DNA of 64,000 bases from contig NZ_JAGQAG010000001.1 in NCBI RefSeq assembly GCF_021405525.1, positions 1,984,001-2,048,000 on the forward strand, in the 5' to 3' direction. Of the stretch, positions 57,585-64,000 are shown in pieces. The first letter of the stretch is position 1. Every line of letters starts with the position of its first letter. The notes beneath the pieces are model-generated. The model was given only the letters and a program-made list of their open reading frames with translations, was not told the origin of the DNA and did no database searches. Both the position numbers and the translations under genes were made by a program. This DNA is from Ruegeria pomeroyi. Lineage in GTDB: Bacteria; Pseudomonadota; Alphaproteobacteria; Rhodobacterales; Rhodobacteraceae.

Positions 57585-58993
57585 GTGATATTTTGATCGT
57601 TGACGATGAGCGCGACATTCGGGAACTGGTCTCGGATATTCTTGAGGACGAAGGCTATACCACCCGTCTAGCGGGCACGTCCGACGAATGCATGGCCGAA
57701 ATCAATGCCGAACCACCGGGGCTTCTTATCCTCGATATCTGGCTGAAGGACAGCCGGATGGACGGGATCGACATCCTCAAGACGGTGAAGCGTGACAACC
57801 CGGATGTGCCGGTGGTGATCATCTCTGGGCACGGCAATATCGAGATCGCGGTAGCCGCGATCAAGCAGGGCGCATACGATTTCATCGAGAAACCGTTCAA
57901 CATCGACCAGTTGATGGTGGTGATCCGCCGCGCGATGGAAACCTCGCGCCTGCGTCGCGAGAATGCGCAACTGAAGCGCCGCGAAGTGACCAGCGCAGAG
58001 ATGATCGGCCAGTCGACGGCATTCCGCGCCATGATCGGACAGCTCGACAAGGTGACGAAGTCCAATGGCCGCGTGATGCTGCGCGGACCGGCAGGAGCGG
58101 GCAAGGAGATTGCCGCGCGTTATATCCATGCCCATTCCAACCGTGCCAACGCGCCTTTTGTGACCGTCAACTGTGCCGGGGTCGAGCCGGAGCGGATGGA
58201 AGAGATGCTGTTCGGTCGTGAAAGCCAGGAGCGTGGTGTCGAACCCGGTCTGCTGGAACAGGCCCATGGTGGTGTGGTGTTCTTTGACGAGGTGGCGGAC
58301 ATGCCGTCCGGAACCCAGTCGAAAATCCTGCGGGTGCTGGTGGATCAGCAATTCCAGCGGGTCGGCGGCACCGACAAGGTGCGGGTTGATCTGCGGGTAA
58401 TCTCCTCCACCAACCGCGATCTCGAGGCCGAAATCCAGGCCGAACGCTTCCGCCAGGAGCTGTATCACCGTCTGAACGTGGTGCCGATCGCGGTGCCCTC
58501 GCTCGAGGATCGGCGCGAGGATATTCCGGTTCTGGCCGGCTATTTCATCGAACAGTGTCATCAGAGCCAGGGCCTGCCGCTGCGCGAGTTGAGTGACGAG
58601 GCGGTCGCGCTGATGCAGACCATGTCCTGGCCGGGCAATGTGCGCCAGCTCAAGAACCTGATCGAGCGGGTGCTGATCCTGGGCGAGGGTACCGGTTCAA
58701 TCGAGGCGCGCGAACTGCCCAGCGACGAGGGCAAGGCCGCCGAAGAGGGCCGGGTGGTGCTGTCGGGCGCGCTGGCGACCCTGCCGTTGCGCGAGGCGCG
58801 CGAGGCGTTCGAACGCGAATACCTGCTGACCCAGATCAACCGGTTTGGCGGCAACATCAGCCGCACCGCCAGCTTTGTCGGGATGGAGCGCAGCGCGCTG
58901 CACCGCAAGCTGAAATCGCTGGGCGTGGTCACCTCCAGCAAGTCGGGCGCCCGCGTGGCGCATATGGACGAAGAGGTGGAGGCCGCCGAGTAA
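57581..58993 (+). CDS. ntrX: Response regulator NtrX, GAFTGA loop absent
   Basis: 470 residues: receiver (phospho-Asp at about 52 in LLILDIWL), AAA+ domain (Walker A GPAGAGKE at 169-176, Walker B VVFFDEVADM near 232) and Fis-type HTH (NISRTASFVGMERSALHRKLKSL). Where sigma-54 activators have FGHEKGAFTGA, this reads FGRESQERGVEPGLLEQAHGG, so sigma-54 contact is not expected. It probably acts as a DNA-binding regulator through sigma-70. Confidence 0.94.
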   Translation: MSDILIVDDERDIRELVSDILEDEGYTTRLAGTSDECMAEINAEPPGLLILDIWLKDSRMDGIDILKTVKRDNPDVPVVIISGHGNIEIAVAAIKQGAYDFIEKPFNIDQLMVVIRRAMETSRLRRENAQLKRREVTSAEMIGQSTAFRAMIGQLDKVTKSNGRVMLRGPAGAGKEIAARYIHAHSNRANAPFVTVNCAGVEPERMEEMLFGRESQERGVEPGLLEQAHGGVVFFDEVADMPSGTQSKILRVLVDQQFQRVGGTDKVRVDLRVISSTNRDLEAEIQAERFRQELYHRLNVVPIAVPSLEDRREDIPVLAGYFIEQCHQSQGLPLRELSDEAVALMQTMSWPGNVRQLKNLIERVLILGEGTGSIEARELPSDEGKAAEEGRVVLSGALATLPLREAREAFEREYLLTQINRFGGNISRTASFVGMERSALHRKLKSLGVVTSSKSGARVAHMDEEVEAAE

Positions 58994-59012
58994 GGGGAGC
59001 TGTCGCGCCCCT
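58993..59012. terminator. Weak hairpin after ntrX
   Basis: AGGGG/CCCCT with a 10-base loop, between the converging ntrX and lipoprotein genes; GCCCGCGGGC palindrome adjoins it. Confidence 0.35.
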
Positions 59013-59490
59013 AGCCCGCGGGCCGGGGCGTGACCACCTGATACGAGCCGTCCTGATAGGTCACCACGCAGGAATTCGGCCCCAGCGCCGGTAATTTGGC
59101 GCCGCGCACCGGCTGTACCTGGGCAGCCACCGCCTCGCTGCATCGGGGCAGTTCGACCGGAGCATAGCCCTTGGCGGCCATGCATTGCTGTTCGACACGG
59201 GCGCGCAGGCCGGAATTGGCGTCGACGGTATAGACATTGCCCGGCACCCAGTTGCCCGGCGTGGTGTAACACTGACCGGCAGAGTTGCAGACGGTGCGCC
59301 CCGGATAAAATATCGGCGGGCTTTGCCGGACCTGATTGGCCACCGGCGCATCGCGCAGCGCCTTGACCTCGCAATCGAGCGTATCCGACTGTTGCCGTGT
59401 AACGCTGACGCCCTCGCGGTAATAGATCGAAAGCGGGCCGCAACCCGTTAGAATCACTGTGGCGGCAAGGGGCAGGGTCCAGAGTTTCAT
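59011..59490 (-). CDS. Predicted lipoprotein, unknown function
   Basis: 159 residues. MKLWTLPLAATVILTGCGPLS is a lipoprotein signal with lipobox LTGC. The mature part has several Cys (DTLDCEVKAL, TVCNSAGQCYTTPGN, EQQCMAAKGY, LPRCSEAV, PNSCVVTYQ), suggesting disulfides in the periplasm. I recognise no named family. Start at 59490 (the lipobox decides it); 12 earlier codons are not supported. It is on the strand opposite to the ntr and trk genes around it. Confidence 0.75.
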   Translation of the reverse strand: MKLWTLPLAATVILTGCGPLSIYYREGVSVTRQQSDTLDCEVKALRDAPVANQVRQSPPIFYPGRTVCNSAGQCYTTPGNWVPGNVYTVDANSGLRARVEQQCMAAKGYAPVELPRCSEAVAAQVQPVRGAKLPALGPNSCVVTYQDGSYQVVTPRPAG

Positions 59491-59588
59491 GCATGGCAGA
59501 GTGGCACTGAATTCGGCGTCTGACAATTGAATTGACCCTGTCCCGGCCTTCTGTCATTCAAAAACCCTCAGGCAAAAGGGGCCAGGGA

Positions 59589-60965
59589 ATGAAGGTCATC
59601 ATCTGTGGGGCCGGGCAGGTCGGATGGCAGATCGCGCGGCATCTGTCGGGCGAACTGAACGACGTGACCGTGGTGGACAACAACCCCGATCTGGTGCGCC
59701 GCGCGACCGAAACGCTAGACGTGCAGGGCATTGCCGGTTTCGCCTCGTATCCCGATGTGCTGGAACGCGCGGGCGCGCGCGACGCGGACATGATCATCGC
59801 GGCCACCTATTCGGACGAGGTCAACATGGTCACCTGCCAGGTGGCCCATTCGGTGTTCGGCATCCAGCGCAAGATCGCCCGCCTGCGCTCGAAATCTTAT
59901 CTCAACGCCATTTATTCCGACCTCTATCGGCGTGAGCATCTGCCCATCGACGTGGTGATCAGCCCCGAACGCGAGGTGGCCGCCGCCGCCATGCGGCGCC
60001 TGTCGGCGCCCTCGGCATTTGATACCGAAACCTTCATGGACGGTCAGGCTCAGTTGGTCGGCCTGTCGGTGGACGAGGAAAGCCCGGTCATCAATACGCC
60101 GCTGCGCCAGCTGACCGACCTGTTTTCAACCCTGCGCGCCATCGTTGTCGGGATCCGGCGCGAAGGCACGCTGTTTGCCCCCGAACCCGGAGACCAGATC
60201 TTCGCAGGCGACGAATGCTATGTCTTCTGTCATGTGGGTGACGTGAACAGAACGATGGAAGTCTTTGGTAAGACATATAAAAAGCAGGATCGTGTTGTGA
60301 TTGTAGGCGGCGGGAACGTGGGCCTCGAAGTGGCCCGCGCGCTGGAGGAGCACAAGACGCGCATTCATGCCAAGGTGATCGAGCGCGACCGCCGCAATGC
60401 CGAGCGTGCCGCTGAGGCGCTGGAGCGTACCATCGTGCTGCATGGTGACGGGCTGGATGCGGGCCTGTTGGCCGAGGCCGGGATCGCGCGCGCCGATGCG
60501 ATGCTGGCGGTGACCGACGATGACCGCACCAACATGCTGGCCGCCGTGCGGGCCAAGGCCGAGGGCTGCCGGCTGGCGATTGCGCTGATCAACGACCCGA
60601 CCCTGGTGGCGCTGATGCCGCCCCTGGGCATCGACGCCTATATCAACCCACGCGCCACCACCGTCAGCTCGATCCTGCGTCATATCCGGCACGGGCGGGT
60701 GCGGCAGGTCTATTCCATCGGCGATGCCGAGGCCGAGGTGATCGAGGCCGAGGTGCTGTCGACTTCGCCCATGGCCGGCCAGCGGCTGCGTGACATCGAC
60801 TTTCCCGAGGGCGTTCTGGTGGGTGCGGTGCGCAAACAGGGCAAGGTGGTGCGCCCGACCGGCGAATTGCGCATCGAAGAGGGCGATGTGATCGCCATCT
60901 TCGCCATGGCAGACGACGTCCCTGAGGTCGAGCGGCTGATGCAGGTCTCGATCGACTTCTTCTGA
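59589..60965 (+). CDS. trkA: Trk potassium uptake regulator TrkA
   Basis: Peripheral membrane NAD-binding protein that gates TrkH. 458 residues in two RCK repeats: Rossmann motif CGAGQVGWQIA at about 5-15 and VGGGNVGLEVA at about 238-248, each followed by a RCK-C domain. The end contains VRPTGELRIEEGDVIAIFA. The start at 59589 fits the family and follows AAGGGGCCAGGG. Its stop overlaps the trkH start (TGATG). Confidence 0.95.
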   Translation: MKVIICGAGQVGWQIARHLSGELNDVTVVDNNPDLVRRATETLDVQGIAGFASYPDVLERAGARDADMIIAATYSDEVNMVTCQVAHSVFGIQRKIARLRSKSYLNAIYSDLYRREHLPIDVVISPEREVAAAAMRRLSAPSAFDTETFMDGQAQLVGLSVDEESPVINTPLRQLTDLFSTLRAIVVGIRREGTLFAPEPGDQIFAGDECYVFCHVGDVNRTMEVFGKTYKKQDRVVIVGGGNVGLEVARALEEHKTRIHAKVIERDRRNAERAAEALERTIVLHGDGLDAGLLAEAGIARADAMLAVTDDDRTNMLAAVRAKAEGCRLAIALINDPTLVALMPPLGIDAYINPRATTVSSILRHIRHGRVRQVYSIGDAEAEVIEAEVLSTSPMAGQRLRDIDFPEGVLVGAVRKQGKVVRPTGELRIEEGDVIAIFAMADDVPEVERLMQVSIDFF

Positions 60966-62500
60966 TGACGCGCCGTAGAAAAACAGAAGAGTCGGGCCTG
61001 TTGCGGCAACTTCCGCTGGCATTGCTGATTTGGGGTCTGTTCTCGGTGATGATGTGGGTACCGGCGGCCTATGCGCTGACGTTGAACGATCACCCCACCT
61101 CGCGCTCGTTTTTCTATTCCGGCATTCTGGGGCTGGTGACCGTCACAACCATCGTGCTGGCACGGGCCGGGCGGCCGTCGCGCCATGGGGTGCTGGGGCA
61201 GTTGGCGGCATTGTTGTCCACCTTTGCGTTGTTGCCGTTGTTTCTGGCGGTGCCGTTTCACGACGCGCTGAAGACCACGAGCTTTCTGAACTCTTATTTC
61301 GAGATGGTCAGCGCGATCACCACTACCGGCGCCGAGATGTTCCCCGACCCCGGTCGCCTGAGCGCGCCGCTGCATCTGTGGCGGGCGCAGGTGGGTTGGC
61401 TTGGCGGGCTGGTGATGTGGATCGCAGCCTCTGCCATCCTGGCGCCGTTGTCGCTGGGCGGTTTCGAAGTGACGGCCCAGGGACAGCCGGGCCGGGTGCT
61501 GGTCGGGCAGGGGGAAAGCGTCGATCCACGCGGACGGCTGCTGCGCATCGCGGCGACGCTGGCGCCGGTCTATGCGGGCCTGACGCTGGTTGTTGCGCTC
61601 CTGCTGCTGGCGGCGGGCGATCCAGGTCTGGTGGCGATCTGTCATGCGATGTCGGTGATGGCGACTTCGGGCATCTCGCCGGTGGGCGGGTTGTCGGGCA
61701 GCGCTTCGGGCCTGACGGGCGAAGCGATCCTGTTCCTGTTCATGTTCTTTGCGCTGTCGCGGCTCACCTTCTCATCGGACACCGCCATGCGCGGCCATGC
61801 CCGGCTGGATGAGGATCCCGAGTTTCGCATTGGCCTGCTGATCCTGCTAGGGGTTCCCGCGCTGCTCTTCCTGCGCCACTGGTCGGGCGCGTTCGAGATC
61901 GCCTCGGGCGAGAACGTGACACTGGCGCTCAGGGCCCTTTGGGGCAGCCTGTTCACGGTGATGTCCTTTCTGACCACGACAGGGTTCGAATCCACTGATT
62001 GGGCCGAGGCGCGGCAATGGTCGGGGCTGGGTACACCGGGGATGATCCTGCTGGGTCTTTCGGTGATCGGCGGCGGCGTTGCCACCACTGCCGGCGGGGT
62101 CAAGCTGTTGCGGGTTTACGCGCTTTACCTGAACGGTATGCGGGAAATGCAGCGGTTGGTTCACCCGTCGTCGGTCAGTTCCGCCACCGGGCGCAACCTT
62201 CGTATCCAACGTGACGGGGCGTTCATTGCCTGGGTGTTCTTCATGCTGTTTGCCATTTCACTGGCGGCGATTGCACTGGCGTTAGCGGCGGCGGGATCGG
62301 ATTTCGAAACCGCCATGGTGCTTAGCATTGCCACGCTCAGCACCACCGGTCCGCTGATCGAGGTTGGCGCTGAGTTGCCGATCCGCCTGATCGAGATGCC
62401 CAACGCCGCAAAGGTGATTCTGAGCGGTGCGATGATCATCGGACGGCTGGAAACGCTGGCCTTTATCGCGCTGATCACCCCCGCGCTGTGGCGGAATTGA
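60965..62500 (+). CDS. trkH: Trk potassium transporter TrkH
   Basis: 511-residue inner-membrane potassium channel subunit with about ten to twelve spans in four pore repeats. Filter-like segments are ITTTGAEMFPDPG (about 118), MATSGISPVGG (about 232), FLTTTGFESTDW (about 337) and LSTTGPLIE (about 458). It needs TrkA, encoded just before it with a one-base overlap. The N-terminus is basic (MTRRRKTEESG). Confidence 0.94.
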   Translation: MTRRRKTEESGLLRQLPLALLIWGLFSVMMWVPAAYALTLNDHPTSRSFFYSGILGLVTVTTIVLARAGRPSRHGVLGQLAALLSTFALLPLFLAVPFHDALKTTSFLNSYFEMVSAITTTGAEMFPDPGRLSAPLHLWRAQVGWLGGLVMWIAASAILAPLSLGGFEVTAQGQPGRVLVGQGESVDPRGRLLRIAATLAPVYAGLTLVVALLLLAAGDPGLVAICHAMSVMATSGISPVGGLSGSASGLTGEAILFLFMFFALSRLTFSSDTAMRGHARLDEDPEFRIGLLILLGVPALLFLRHWSGAFEIASGENVTLALRALWGSLFTVMSFLTTTGFESTDWAEARQWSGLGTPGMILLGLSVIGGGVATTAGGVKLLRVYALYLNGMREMQRLVHPSSVSSATGRNLRIQRDGAFIAWVFFMLFAISLAAIALALAAAGSDFETAMVLSIATLSTTGPLIEVGAELPIRLIEMPNAAKVILSGAMIIGRLETLAFIALITPALWRN

Positions 62501-62637
62501 GCGTCGGACGCTGCCGGGGCTTTCGCAGATAAGCTCTATTTTCGGCTGGCATATCCCAAATTGGCGCGACATACTCCGCCTGAGGGAGCGCGTTGGTCCG
62601 CAGCGCGTTGCAAGAACAAAGGCGAGATTGAACAAAA

Positions 62638-62877
62638 ATGGCTTCGGACAGACAAAATCTGCAGGACGCATTCCTGAATCACGTCAGAAAGACCAAGGTT
62701 CCGGTCACGATTTTCCTGATCAACGGTGTGAAATTGCAGGGTGTGATCACCTGGTTCGACAATTTCTGCGTGCTGCTGCGCCGCGACGGACAGTCGCAGC
62801 TGGTTTACAAGCATGCGATCTCGACGATCATGCCTGCCCAGCCGATCAGCCTGTATGAGGGCGAAGACGCCAATTGA
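62638..62877 (+). CDS. hfq: RNA chaperone Hfq
   Basis: 79-residue Sm-like protein forming hexameric rings that pair small RNAs with mRNAs. The [41 protein letters not shown] Sm1 region and the Sm2 motif YKHAIST are intact. The C-terminal tail is short, as usual in alphaproteobacteria. Its stop overlaps the hflX start (TGATG). Ribosome site weak (GGCGAG). Confidence 0.97.
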   Translation: MASDRQNLQDAFLNHVRKTKVPVTIFLINGVKLQGVITWFDNFCVLLRRDGQSQLVYKHAISTIMPAQPISLYEGEDAN

Positions 62878-64000
62878 TGGAACATGATCGGGCGCGCACC
62901 CGGGCCTGGGTGCTGCACCCCGAACTCAAATCCGATCTTGATCGCCGTGACCCGGTTCCGGCGCTGGAAGAAGCCGTGGCTTTGGCCGCGGCCTTGCCGG
63001 ATCTCGAGGTTGTCGGATCTGGCATCGTGCGATTGGCCAAGCCGCAGCCCGGACACCTGTTCGGATCGGGCAAGGTCGAGGAACTGGCCACGCTGTTGCA
63101 TGACAACGAGGTCGAGCTGGTTCTGATCGACGGGCCGCTTTCCCCGGTGCAGCAACGCAACCTGGAAAAGGCATGGAAGGTCAAGATACTCGACCGGACC
63201 GGCCTGATCCTGGAAATCTTCAGCGACCGCGCCCGCACCCGCGAAGGCGTTTTGCAGGTCGAGATGGCGGCACTCAGCTATCAGCGGACCCGGCTGGTGC
63301 GCGCCTGGACTCACCTGGAGCGTCAGCGCGGCGGTCTGGGCTTTGTCGGCGGTCCGGGGGAAACCCAGATCGAGGCCGACCGGCGCGCCATTGACGAACA
63401 GCTGGTGCGGCTCAAGCGGCAGCTCGACAAGGTGGTCAAGACCCGCGAGCTGCACCGCAAGGCGCGCGCCAAGGTACCCTATCCGATCGTGGCGCTAGTG
63501 GGATATACCAACGCGGGCAAATCGACCCTGTTCAACCGGCTGACCGGGGCCGAGGTGATGGCCAAGGACATGCTGTTCGCCACGCTCGATCCGACCATGC
63601 GGCGGGTGGTGCTGCCCGACGGGCCCGAAGTGATCCTGAGTGATACCGTGGGCTTCATCTCGGATCTGCCGACCGAGCTGGTGGCCGCCTTCCGCGCCAC
63701 GCTCGAAGAGGTGCTGGCCGCCGATCTCATTGTTCACGTGCGCGATATCAGTCATGCCGCGACCGAGGAACAGGCCAGCGATGTCGAGGCCATTCTGGCC
63801 TCGCTCGGGGTGGACGAGGGGCGGCCGAAATTCGAGGTCTGGAACAAGGTCGATCTGCTCGACCCCGACAAGCGCGCGGCGCTGCGCGACCGGACCGCGC
63901 GCGATGCGTCGCTCTTTGCGGTGTCGGCAGTGACGGGCGAGGGGCTGGAGCCTTTGCTGTCGGCCATTGCCCAGGCGCTGGCCGAGACCCGCAGCGAGGC
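62877..64000 (+). CDS. hflX: GTPase HflX, 3' end cut by window edge
   Basis: 374 codons are inside the window. It starts [20 protein letters not shown]. The HflX domain includes LFGSGKVEELATLL and GPLSPVQQRNLEKAWKVKILDRTGLILEIFSDRARTREG, then RGGLGFVGGPGETQIEADRR. The G domain has GYTNAGKSTLFN (G1), DPTMRR (G2 region), SDTVGFISDLP (G3) and NKVD (G4). HflX splits stalled ribosomes. Overlap with hfq supports co-transcription. Confidence 0.96.
   Translation, partial: MEHDRARTRAWVLHPELKSDLDRRDPVPALEEAVALAAALPDLEVVGSGIVRLAKPQPGHLFGSGKVEELATLLHDNEVELVLIDGPLSPVQQRNLEKAWKVKILDRTGLILEIFSDRARTREGVLQVEMAALSYQRTRLVRAWTHLERQRGGLGFVGGPGETQIEADRRAIDEQLVRLKRQLDKVVKTRELHRKARAKVPYPIVALVGYTNAGKSTLFNRLTGAEVMAKDMLFATLDPTMRRVVLPDGPEVILSDTVGFISDLPTELVAAFRATLEEVLAADLIVHVRDISHAATEEQASDVEAILASLGVDEGRPKFEVWNKVDLLDPDKRAALRDRTARDASLFAVSAVTGEGLEPLLSAIAQALAETRSE

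Noticed and set aside
53826-58993. ntrC and ntrX as decayed pseudogenes because GAFTGA is missing
   Set aside because: Both frames are intact, with receiver Asp, Walker A/B and HTH conserved; the loss matches what is known for R. capsulatus NtrC.

Overview
The window looks like chromosomal DNA of a marine alphaproteobacterium of the Rhodobacteraceae (roseobacter group, Ruegeria/Silicibacter-like). The reasons are the high GC content with strong G/C third-codon bias, the gene order dusB-ntrB-ntrC-ntrY-ntrX-trkA-trkH-hfq-hflX, NtrC and NtrX proteins that lack the sigma-54 contact loop, and clade-typical genes such as the DUF6477/DUF6456 pair. The species is an inference. About 61 protein genes and one tRNA are supported. 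I see no insertion sequence, prophage, CRISPR array or rRNA.

Layout. 1-3.4 kb: end of a small secreted protein gene, then a three-gene valine-catabolic operon (isobutyryl-CoA dehydrogenase, 3-hydroxyisobutyryl-CoA hydrolase, mmsB). 3.5-6.4 kb: YbdK-type ligase, methyltransferase, L,D-transpeptidase. 6.6-9.2 kb: mmsA, the last valine step, divergent from a LysR regulator. 9.2-12.7 kb: CBS protein, coaD, a 47-residue membrane protein, a GapB-like GAPDH and a DUF808 membrane protein. 12.7-22.7 kb: dpaL plus M20 amidohydrolase, then the complete hutI-H-G-U-F histidine operon with divergent hutC. 22.8-30 kb: AsnC regulator, transketolase, a coiled-coil protein with zapA, grxD, bolA and purL. 30.4-36.1 kb: tRNA-Asn, a P-loop protein, two EamA transporters, a FadL-like porin and guaA. 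36.4-39.6 kb: MttB-family protein, DUF6477 and DUF6456 proteins. 39.6-42 kb: oxyR, aquaporin and peroxiredoxin. 42-49.3 kb: lipA, two cytochromes c with a LysR regulator, hpt, ratA, an MmgE/PrpD protein and amtB. 49.5-64 kb: cinA-pgpA-ispDF on one strand and dusB-ntrBC-ntrYX-trkAH-hfq-hflX on the other.

How the genes fit together. Two amino-acid pathways are nearly complete: valine (isobutyryl-CoA to propionyl-CoA) and histidine (to glutamate by the five-step HutF/HutG route). The right-hand block joins nitrogen sensing (NtrBC, NtrYX, AmtB) to potassium uptake and Hfq. OxyR, an aquaporin and a peroxiredoxin form an apparent peroxide-handling group.

The most interesting points are: (1) a DUF6456 protein that I infer to be the gene-transfer-agent activator GafA, divergent from a DUF6477 gene with a CtrA-like site between them; (2) a four-copy hairpin-plus-tail repeat family placed just after stop codons; (3) clusters of up to five consecutive, unrelated perfect hairpins at gene ends; (4) a terminator hairpin whose three-base loop is exactly a stop codon; (5) a coiled-coil protein translationally coupled to ZapA; and (6) two response regulators with an AAA+ domain but no GAFTGA loop.
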